A DNA stretch of 36,540 bases from Acidiferrobacterales bacterium (GTDB lineage Bacteria > Pseudomonadota > Gammaproteobacteria > Acidiferrobacterales > Sulfurifustaceae): positions 1 through 36,540 of the forward strand of contig CAKKRZ010000184.1 of NCBI GenBank assembly GCA_919902925.1, in the 5' to 3' direction. The position numbers and the translations under genes are program-made. The stretch's first letter is position 1. The number at the start of each line of letters is the position of its first letter. Below are positions 30,766 to 36,540 of the stretch, in pieces. The notes beneath the pieces are model-generated. The model was not told the origin of the DNA and searched no databases. It was given only the letters and a program-made list of their open reading frames with translations.

Positions 30766-31215
30766 ATGCTTACGCAACGACTCTGTCAGCTGACTAACCC
30801 GGTCGTCAACGGTCTTACTTTTTTAGCCCCGGTGGCCGATCTCGGCCTGCGCCTGTGGGTCGGCATTGTCTTTCTCAAATCCGGGCTGGCCAAAATCCAG
30901 AGTATGGAATCCACCATCATGCTCTTCGAGAATGAATTTCAGGTACCCCTGCTGTCGGCCACGGTCGCCGCCTACCTTGGCACCTTCGTCGAACTCGTTT
31001 TTCCTGTGTTGCTGATCATCGGCCTGGGTGGTCGCTTTGCGGCGCTGGTGCTGTTCCTGTTCAACATCGTCGCGGTGATTTCCTATCCGGGGCTGAACCC
31101 CCACGGCGTCGAGCTGCACCAGATCTGGGGGCTCATGCTGCTGGTGACCCTGCTGCACGGCCCGGGCAAGCTCTCGCTCGATCACTTCCTCGGCCGTTTC
31201 TGCCACCGCCACTGA
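30766..31215 (+). CDS. DoxX family membrane protein of the bufferin operon
   Basis: The 149-residue protein has four hydrophobic segments and DoxX-type motifs (L-R-L-W-V-G-I-V-F-L-K-S-G-L-A-K and a final G-P-G-K-L-S-L-D). DoxX-like proteins often close bufferin/MNIO operons; the role is unknown but may concern redox or quinone handling at the inner membrane. It starts 29 bp after bufC1 behind TGGAGA, so it is probably cotranscribed. Confidence 0.9.
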   Translation: MLTQRLCQLTNPVVNGLTFLAPVADLGLRLWVGIVFLKSGLAKIQSMESTIMLFENEFQVPLLSATVAAYLGTFVELVFPVLLIIGLGGRFAALVLFLFNIVAVISYPGLNPHGVELHQIWGLMLLVTLLHGPGKLSLDHFLGRFCHRH

Positions 31216-31278
31216 GCACCGGAGACCCTTACTGTCCCTGACAATATAAAATGCGCCCAAGGCACAATAAATGGTGCC

Positions 31279-31299
31279 CCTTCTCCCTCCGGGAGAAGG
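31279..31299. repeat. G+C-rich palindromic repeat, left copy of a pair
   Basis: CCTTCTCCC (31279-31287), loop TCC and GGGAGAAGG (31291-31299) form a perfect 9-bp stem. It is the third copy of the palindrome family, lying 64 bp after the DoxX stop. Confidence 0.8.
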
Positions 31300-31347
31300 A
31301 CGGGATGAGGGAATTATTGCCGAGACCGTAAGATCCCCTCACCCCCG

Positions 31348-31368
31348 CCCTCTCCCGGAGGGAGAGGG
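31348..31368. repeat. G+C-rich palindromic repeat, right copy of a pair
   Basis: CCCTCTCCC (31348-31356), loop GGA and GGGAGAGGG (31360-31368) form a perfect 9-bp stem, 48 bp after the left copy. The paired arrangement in the gap between two operons suggests mobilised intergenic repeat units. Confidence 0.82.
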
Positions 31369-31744
31369 GGTTTCGTGTCTAAGTACATTTGTTGGGCGTC
31401 CTTGGACAGCGGTCCGGCCACACGGCCCGGGTGGAAGCCGCCACCGGTGCATCCCTGCACTGCGGCCCTCGGTGATGTGCAGGATGCACGAATGCCGCGC
31501 AGGCCAGGACGGCCAAGAGCGGCCTCGGTCCCATCGCCGCCGAAAAATCCACCCGGGCCTTTTATTTTCCGGGCCCGCCGCCGGCACCGCACCGTGTGTC
31601 ATTTGCGAGTCCCAGCCGGCGATGATGGACCCGGACACTGGGGTTTTCTGTGGGAAAACAGTCGAATCCGTTAGGATACGCGCACCACGAGGAGGGGCGG
31701 CCACCGGCTGCCCGAGCGACACCACAAGAAAACGAGACCCACCC
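31369..31744. other. Gene-free leader region before the TonB receptor
   Basis: This 376-bp stretch has no ORF I can support; frames open on both strands lack ribosome binding sites and coding character. It has a hairpin-capable segment near 31553-31580 (CGGGCC, a T-rich loop, GGCCCG). The spacing and length would allow a leader RNA, but I do not recognise any riboswitch core (no cobalamin box or TPP motif). Promoter elements could not be assigned. Confidence 0.4.
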
Positions 31745-33718
31745 ATGAACGTCCAATTCAGCCCGTCGACGAGCGCCCGTCCGTGCCTGCTGGCGTTGTC
31801 CATTGCCGTTACGATCCTGGCACCGGCGAACCTGCAGGCCGCCGATCCCGTGCCGGCGACCGAGGATCTGTTTCTCAACCAGGTGCCGCCGGTGCTGAGC
31901 GCCACGCGCCTGCAGCAACCGCTGGCCGAGGCACCGGCCTCAATCACGGTCATCGACCGCAAGATGATCGATGCCTCCGGCGCCGTCGACATCCCCGACC
32001 TCTTCCGGCTGGTGCCGGGTATGCAGGTAGCGCACATCAGCGGCAACCGCACCGCCATTTCTTATCATGGACTTGGCGAGGCCTATGCGCGGCGCATGCA
32101 GGTGCTGGTGGACGGCCGCTCGGTCTACAGCCCGTTCTTCGGCGGGGTCGATTGGGCGGACCTGCCGCTGGCCATCGAGGACATCGATCGCATCGAAGTC
32201 ATCCGCGGTCCGAACGGACCGGCCTACGGCGCCAATTCGTTCCTCGCCGTGATCAACATCATCACCCGTCACCCGGCACAGGATCAGGGGGCCGACATCA
32301 AGATCACGCGCGGCAGTCGCGGCACCGAGAAACTCTTTGCCCGGGTTGGTGCCAGTAGCGGCGATTTTACCTACCGGGCTTCGGTCGGCTATCGAGAAGA
32401 CCAGGGTTTTTCGGCCTACCGGGATGCCAAAAAAGTTCCGCTGGCCACGTTCCGGGGCGAACAACGCCTTAACGGCCGCGACACCCTCGACATCCAGTTT
32501 GGTTACGCCGGCGGAACCTTTGAAGACGGCATCAGCGGTAGCCTGACTGACCCGGCACGCGATCGGTATACCGTCAGCCATTATCAGCAACTTCGCTGGC
32601 GCCGGACGCTGAACCCCACCGACGAGGTTTCGCTCAACTACTACCACAATTATTACCGCTCAACCGATAACTACGTCTACTCGACGCTGAGCGTTTCCGA
32701 GGGCTTTCATACCGATCGCCATAATCTGGAATTTCAGCACAATTTCCAGGCTGCTACTGATAAACGGGTAGTCTGGGGCGCTGAAACCCGGCTCGACCGC
32801 GTGCGCGGCCAGACCTGGTTCGGCACCGGCGACTGGATAGAGACCAAACTCTACCGGTTGTTCGGCAACCTTGAGTGGCGCTACCGGCCGGAGTGGATCC
32901 TCAACGCCGGGCTGATGTATGAGTACAACAGCATCACGCAGGGCGATTTCTCGCCGCGACTGGCCCTGAACCACCATGTCGCGCCGGGTCACACGATCCG
33001 CGCCAGTGCCACCCGCGCCTACCGCACACCCTCGACGCTCGAACACCGGCCTGATTTCGCCCTCCGCTTTCCGAATGGGTCTGTCGTGAATCAATTTTTC
33101 CTGGCGCGAAATCCGTTGCTGCCGGAACAGATGACGGCCTATGAAATCGGCTATTTCGGCGAGTTCCCGGGCGCGCACCTGATCGTCGACGCCAAGATCT
33201 TCCGCGAGGAAGTGCGTCGTTACATCACCGACACCCGCTACCTCCCGACAGCCGATGTATACCAGTATTTTGTGAACGACGGCGCCACCGATTCGAACGG
33301 TGCCGAGATACAGCTGCGCTGGCGGCCGTGGCCGCGCACGCAGCTGATTTACAGCCACGGCTATGCCCATCAGCGCGGAGCGGCTGTCTCGGAATCAGAT
33401 CCGACCGCATCCCAATCCACCACCGGATTCACCCCCGTCCACACCCGCAGCCTGCTGGCCATCCAAGAACTGCCCAGCAATTTCAACGTCAGCGCGGCTT
33501 ATTACAAGCTGAGCAACTTCCGGTTTGGCGGTGGCGACCCCACGGGTGACTTCAATACCCTGGATATGCGCGTCGCCTGGAAATGGCGCCGCGGCGGAGG
33601 CACGCGCGGCGAGATTGCCCTGATCGGTCAGCACCTGACCGGCGACTACTTCACGTTCGAACGAGAAGCACCGTTCGACAAGCGCTTCTTCCTCAACCTG
33701 AGCCTGGGCTTCCGCTGA
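31745..33718 (+). CDS. TonB-dependent outer membrane receptor
   Basis: The 657-residue protein has a signal peptide (ending N-L-Q-A-A-D, about residue 32), a plug domain with I-D-A-S-G-A-V-D-I-P-D-L-F-R-L-V-P-G-M and V-L-V-D-G-R-S-V-Y and I-E-V-I-R-G-P-x-G-x-A-Y-G-A-N-S, and a 22-strand-type barrel ending L-N-L-S-L-G-F-R. It imports a ligand such as a siderophore, cobalamin or metal complex using TonB energy; the substrate is not predictable. The start at 31745 is chosen because the signal peptide begins there; the long in-frame upstream region crosses the palindromic repeats. A periplasmic binding protein gene follows after 5 bp. Confidence 0.93.
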   Translation: MNVQFSPSTSARPCLLALSIAVTILAPANLQAADPVPATEDLFLNQVPPVLSATRLQQPLAEAPASITVIDRKMIDASGAVDIPDLFRLVPGMQVAHISGNRTAISYHGLGEAYARRMQVLVDGRSVYSPFFGGVDWADLPLAIEDIDRIEVIRGPNGPAYGANSFLAVINIITRHPAQDQGADIKITRGSRGTEKLFARVGASSGDFTYRASVGYREDQGFSAYRDAKKVPLATFRGEQRLNGRDTLDIQFGYAGGTFEDGISGSLTDPARDRYTVSHYQQLRWRRTLNPTDEVSLNYYHNYYRSTDNYVYSTLSVSEGFHTDRHNLEFQHNFQAATDKRVVWGAETRLDRVRGQTWFGTGDWIETKLYRLFGNLEWRYRPEWILNAGLMYEYNSITQGDFSPRLALNHHVAPGHTIRASATRAYRTPSTLEHRPDFALRFPNGSVVNQFFLARNPLLPEQMTAYEIGYFGEFPGAHLIVDAKIFREEVRRYITDTRYLPTADVYQYFVNDGATDSNGAEIQLRWRPWPRTQLIYSHGYAHQRGAAVSESDPTASQSTTGFTPVHTRSLLAIQELPSNFNVSAAYYKLSNFRFGGGDPTGDFNTLDMRVAWKWRRGGGTRGEIALIGQHLTGDYFTFEREAPFDKRFFLNLSLGFR

Positions 33719-33723
33719 TCGCC

Positions 33724-34668
33724 GTGAACCGTCGCGCCCTGATCAATTGGCTTTCCGGAATACTGGCCCTGTTGTTTATGGCCGGTGTTTCGGCAGCGCC
33801 GCGCGGCGAGGTGGTCGTCGTCCTCAGCCAGGACACGGACGCCTACCGGGAAGTGGTGCGCGCCATGCGCGCGGAACTGACCCGACAAAACCGCGCCGAC
33901 CTGCCGGTGCGCGTGCTGACGCTCAACGAATTCCAGTCGCAATACGGTCAAATCGTCGGGCAACGCCCGGTCCTGCTGGTCTCGGTTGGCACCCAGGCCG
34001 CACGTGAGCTGGCCGACCGCCGGCCCCCGGTGCCGGTGCTGCACACCCTGCTGCCCCGCCAGACCTGGCAATCGCTGGCGCGGGCGCCCGGCCAGGCGAG
34101 CTCGGCGATCTTCCTGGACCAGCCGATCGACCGTCAGCTGTTGCTGCTGAAACACGCACTGCCCGGCCGCACCAATCTGGGTGTCATCCTCGGACCGGCC
34201 AGCGCCGGGCAACGGCACGAACTCATGGCCGCCGCCCGCCGACAGGGATTCCAGCTCCAGATCGAGGCCATCGACCAGCCCGCGGCCCTGCTGCCGGCGC
34301 TGAACCGGGTGGTCGAGGACAGCCAGGTGCTGGTGTCGGTGGCCGACCCGATGGTGTTCGGTCCGAGCACCGTTCACCACATCTTGCTCACCACCTACCG
34401 CTATCGCGTCCCGGTGCTGGGCCTGTCGCGCGCCTACGTCGAGGCCGGCGCGCTGCTGGCGGTCTACTCCACGCCGGAGCACATCGGCCGGCAACTCGGC
34501 GAGCTGGTCAGCCGCATGGCCGCCGGACGTTGGGTGCTGCCGGCACCGCAATACCCGAAATACTACGACGTGGCCACCAACCCGCGCGTGGCCGCTTCGC
34601 TCAACCTGCGTCTGGAGCGGGAATCCGTACTGTTGATGAAACTTGAGGCCGCCGAGGGACAGCGCTGA
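33724..34668 (+). CDS. ABC-type periplasmic substrate-binding protein (ABC_sub_bind type)
   Basis: The 314-residue protein starts at GTG 33724 with a signal peptide (L-I-N-W-L-S-G-I-L-A-L-L-F-M-A-G-V-S-A-A, cleavage near residue 25). The mature part is a two-lobe fold of the ABC_sub_bind (DUF534) class, with E-V-V-V-V-L-S-Q-D near the start, L-L-V-S-V-G-T-Q-A-A and, in the second lobe, Y-R-V-P-V-L-G-L-S-R-A-Y-V-E-A-G-A-L-L. Such proteins are found next to TonB receptors without a cognate ABC ATPase, so it may pass the ligand on or act as a sensor. The TonB gene ends 5 bp upstream and the two probably form an operon. Confidence 0.88.
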   Translation: MNRRALINWLSGILALLFMAGVSAAPRGEVVVVLSQDTDAYREVVRAMRAELTRQNRADLPVRVLTLNEFQSQYGQIVGQRPVLLVSVGTQAARELADRRPPVPVLHTLLPRQTWQSLARAPGQASSAIFLDQPIDRQLLLLKHALPGRTNLGVILGPASAGQRHELMAAARRQGFQLQIEAIDQPAALLPALNRVVEDSQVLVSVADPMVFGPSTVHHILLTTYRYRVPVLGLSRAYVEAGALLAVYSTPEHIGRQLGELVSRMAAGRWVLPAPQYPKYYDVATNPRVAASLNLRLERESVLLMKLEAAEGQR

Positions 34669-34687
34669 GGAAACGGCTCCGGCCGCG

Positions 34688-35080
34688 TCAGGCCCGGGAG
34701 CCGCGTTGAATCAGTTCGATCTTGTATCCGTCAGGGTCTTCGATAAAGGCAATCACCGTCGAGCCGTGCTTCATCGGCCCGGCCTCGCGGGTCACGCGTC
34801 CACCACGCGCCTTGATCTGCTCGCAGGCCGTATAGGCATCGTCCACTTCCAGGGCAATATGGCCAAAACCGTTGCCGAGATCGTAACGATCCGTGCCCCA
34901 ATTGTGGGTCAATTCAATGACAGCGTGCTCCGTTTCCGGGCCGTAGCCGACGAACGCGAGCGTGAATTTTCCGTCCGGGTACTCTTTTTGCCGCAACAGC
35001 TTCATGCCCAGCACGTCCGTGTAGAAACGGATCGAGCGTTCGAGATCGCCGACACGAATCATGGTATGCAATACACGCAC
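34688..35080 (-). CDS. gloA: Lactoylglutathione lyase (glyoxalase I)
   Basis: The 130-residue enzyme isomerises the methylglyoxal-glutathione hemithioacetal to S-lactoylglutathione. It starts at GTG behind GGAGGAG; an ORF open further upstream is rejected. The four metal ligands His5, Glu56, His74 and Glu122 fall at exactly the E. coli positions, which implies a nickel-type glyoxalase. Conserved segments are [28 protein letters not shown] and D-P-D-G-Y-K-I-E-L. It faces the TonB operon tail to tail. Confidence 0.97.
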   Translation of the reverse strand: MRVLHTMIRVGDLERSIRFYTDVLGMKLLRQKEYPDGKFTLAFVGYGPETEHAVIELTHNWGTDRYDLGNGFGHIALEVDDAYTACEQIKARGGRVTREAGPMKHGSTVIAFIEDPDGYKIELIQRGSRA

Positions 35081-35156
35081 GGTTCTCCTCCGGTTTCCTG
35101 ATCTTCCGGAAGGATACTCCATCCGGGGGACGAGAGCCCCCGCGGGAACGGGAAAA

Positions 35157-35184
35157 GAAAAAAAGCCCCGGGTAAGGGGCTTTT
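35157..35184. terminator. Bidirectional Rho-independent terminator
   Basis: AAAAGCCCC (35161-35169) pairs with GGGGCTTTT (35176-35184) around GGGTAA, preceded by further A residues. It has a T-run on both strands. On the minus strand it follows the 36-residue membrane-protein gene. Confidence 0.9.
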
Positions 35185-35205
35185 GAACGGATACGCGGTT
35201 CGTTT

Positions 35206-35316
35206 CTAGATGATGCCGGTTATCACCAGTGCACCAACCACCATCACCACGGCCAGCAGGCCGAGGACAACCCAATTGAACTTGCGTTTCTCGTTTACCT
35301 GGAAATGGACGTCCAT
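35206..35316 (-). CDS. 36-residue single-span membrane protein
   Basis: An ATG at 35316 behind GGGGG (6 bp upstream) opens a frame that ends in TAG at 35206-35208. The product has a charged N-terminal part (V-N-E-K-R-K-F-N-W) and one hydrophobic span (about residues 16-36: [16 protein letters not shown]). It is followed by a proper terminator 21 bp away, so it looks like an independently transcribed small-protein gene. No family is recognised. Confidence 0.7.
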   Translation of the reverse strand: MDVHFQVNEKRKFNWVVLGLLAVVMVVGALVITGII

Positions 35317-35511
35317 GCGCACCCCCTGCGGTTTTGCCGTTGAATCGCGGAAACAACGGCTCCGAGTGTACCACTGATACAGCTATGACATAGGCCGGCA
35401 CGTTGCCGGTCCATATCTGTCAGCCGAATCCGCAAACAGGACCCGGCAAATGACCGCACGAACGAGCGAAGCGAGTAGGGATTCAAGTTCGTCCTGCGGA
35501 CCTTGGTTCAG

Positions 35512-35823
35512 TCATGAACCAAAATGACAGACGTAATCGAGCAGATCGACGACCTCGATCTCGAAGTGGGAATCCCCCGGCACGTGGAAAATCTGCCCGG
35601 CCTGGTAGTCGGTCCAGTGTTGCTGGTCGGCCAGCTTCACCCGGCAGTGGCCCTGGGTGATGTCGACCTGCTCCTTCGCCTGGGTGCTGAATCGGTAGGT
35701 GCCAGGCAGCATCACGCCGAGCGTCTTCATCTCGCCCGCGGGCGTGATGAACGTGCGACTCGTCACCTTGCCGTCGTGATAGACGTTGGCCTTCGTCTTT
35801 ACTTCGACGTTCTTGAAGCTCAT
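35512..35823 (-). CDS. ppnP: Pyrimidine/purine nucleoside phosphorylase PpnP (DUF1255)
   Basis: The 103-residue cupin-like protein matches PpnP: a conserved N terminus (F[12 protein letters not shown]), [12 protein letters not shown] and the end [16 protein letters not shown]. It phosphorolyses diverse nucleosides to base and ribose-1-phosphate. Its ATG overlaps the argG stop (ATGA), so translation is probably coupled to argG. The downstream 195 bp, to the small membrane-protein gene, hold nothing I can support. Confidence 0.95.
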   Translation of the reverse strand: MSFKNVEVKTKANVYHDGKVTSRTFITPAGEMKTLGVMLPGTYRFSTQAKEQVDITQGHCRVKLADQQHWTDYQAGQIFHVPGDSHFEIEVVDLLDYVCHFGS

Positions 35824-36540
35824 TTCTTTGCTCTCCGCCTGGCTGCAATCCGCAGGCGCAGCGCGTTCAGCTTGATGAAGCCTTCGGCATCCTTCTGGTT
35901 GTAGGCGCCGTGGTCATCCTCGAAGGTCGCGATCGACGGGTCGAACAGCGAATCCTTGTCGGACTTGCGACCGACGACGGTGACGTTCCCCTTGTAAAGC
36001 TTGACGCGCACCGTGCCATTCACGTTCGCCTGCGAAGCGTCGATCATCTGCTGCATCATCAGCCGTTCGGGGCTGTACCAGTAGCCGTTGTAGATGAGCG
36101 AGGCATAGCGCGGCATCAGCTCATCCTTGAGATGCGCGACCTCGCGGTCGAGCGTCAGCGATTCGATGGCGCGGTGCGCCTTGAGCATGATGGTGCCGCC
36201 GGGTGTTTCATAGGCGCCGCGCGATTTCATGCCGACGTAGCGGTTCTCGACAATGTCGGCGCGGCCGATGCCGTTGGCGCCGCCGATCTTGTTGAGCGCG
36301 GCCAGCACGTTGGCCGGGCTCAGCTTTTTGCTATTGATGGCGACGATATCGCCCTTCTCGTAGCTCAGCTCGACATAGGTCGGCTTGTTCGGCGCTTTCT
36401 CGGGCGACACCGTCCAGCGCCACATGGATTCCTCGGGCTCTTTCCATGGGTCTTCCAGCACGCCACCTTCATAGGAGATGTGCAACAGATTCGCGTCCAT
36501 CGAATACGGAGACTTCGGCGATTGGACCGAGCCAAGGGCC
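35820..36540 (-). CDS. argG: Argininosuccinate synthase, N-terminal part beyond the window
   Basis: The frame is open through the window edge; about 239 C-terminal residues are visible. Segments [44 protein letters not shown] and E-T-P-G-G-T-I-M are those of the synthetase domain of ArgG, which condenses citrulline and aspartate using ATP in arginine synthesis. The C-terminal helix is Arg/Lys-rich. It ends with TGA overlapping the ppnP start. Confidence 0.95.
   Translation of the reverse strand, partial: ALGSVQSPKSPYSMDANLLHISYEGGVLEDPWKEPEESMWRWTVSPEKAPNKPTYVELSYEKGDIVAINSKKLSPANVLAALNKIGGANGIGRADIVENRYVGMKSRGAYETPGGTIMLKAHRAIESLTLDREVAHLKDELMPRYASLIYNGYWYSPERLMMQQMIDASQANVNGTVRVKLYKGNVTVVGRKSDKDSLFDPSIATFEDDHGAYNQKDAEGFIKLNALRLRIAARRRAKK

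Noticed and set aside
31369-31744. Riboswitch in the leader of the TonB receptor
   Set aside because: Length fits, but no cobalamin, TPP or other aptamer core could be recognised.
1-36540. CRISPR arrays, tRNA or rRNA genes
   Set aside because: No regularly spaced direct repeats and no tRNA or rRNA signature were seen on either strand.

Overview
The window is G+C-rich chromosomal DNA of a proteobacterium, most likely an uncultured gammaproteobacterium with an anaerobic or chemolithotrophic lifestyle. This rests on the gene set: a divergent mrp/metG pair, an RnfB-like ferredoxin protein, nth, FIST and DUF1841 genes, an FNR-type regulator and many c-type cytochromes. No rRNA, tRNA, CRISPR array or intact insertion sequence was seen, and the species cannot be named from sequence alone.

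Layout. (1) 1-3400: the end of a dienelactone-hydrolase-like gene, a lipoprotein gene, then a minus-strand cluster of integron attC sites carrying at least three cassettes (LysE-type exporter, unknown basic protein, coiled-coil membrane protein) with no integrase in the window (a CALIN). (2) 3400-9400: periplasmic amino-acid-type binding protein, two tandem paralogous membrane proteins, and a very large membrane-embedded patatin-like lipase, all on the minus strand. (3) 9500-18050: housekeeping and signalling genes: GGDEF cyclase, small lipoprotein, dcd, mrp, metG, rnfB-like, PilZ, HD-GYP and a CAP-domain lipoprotein. A 143-bp dyad repeat element ends exactly at the dcd stop codon. (4) 18100-26240: an accessory block bounded by relics (a frameshifted ISL3 transposase on the left, a nifA C-terminal fragment on the right). 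It holds an FNR-type regulator divergent from a seven-gene plus-strand locus: monohaem cytochrome, six-bladed NHL lipoprotein, tetrahaem cytochrome, lipid-anchored trihaem, c7-type trihaem, large outer-membrane beta-barrel and a second tetrahaem cytochrome. (5) 26370-31215: nth, FIST, DUF1841 and a bufferin (RiPP) operon of bufA/bufB/bufC/DoxX type. (6) 31745-36540: TonB-dependent receptor plus ABC-type binding lipoprotein-like gene, gloA, a 36-residue membrane protein, ppnP and the start-less end of argG.

The most interesting system is region 4. It encodes 15 CxxCH haem sites, a barrel and a beta-propeller, which fits an outer-membrane electron conduit. The two tetrahaem proteins share the haem-motif layout of Geobacter OmcE, the subunit of an extracellular cytochrome filament. 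The intergenic control region carries one perfect FNR box plus two degenerate boxes in a 22-bp tandem repeat, so expression under oxygen limitation is predicted. The bufferin operon and the integron cassette cluster are secondary points of interest. A family of short G+C-rich palindromes (CCCTCTCCC-loop-GGGAGAGGG) occurs four times, once inside the metG reading frame.
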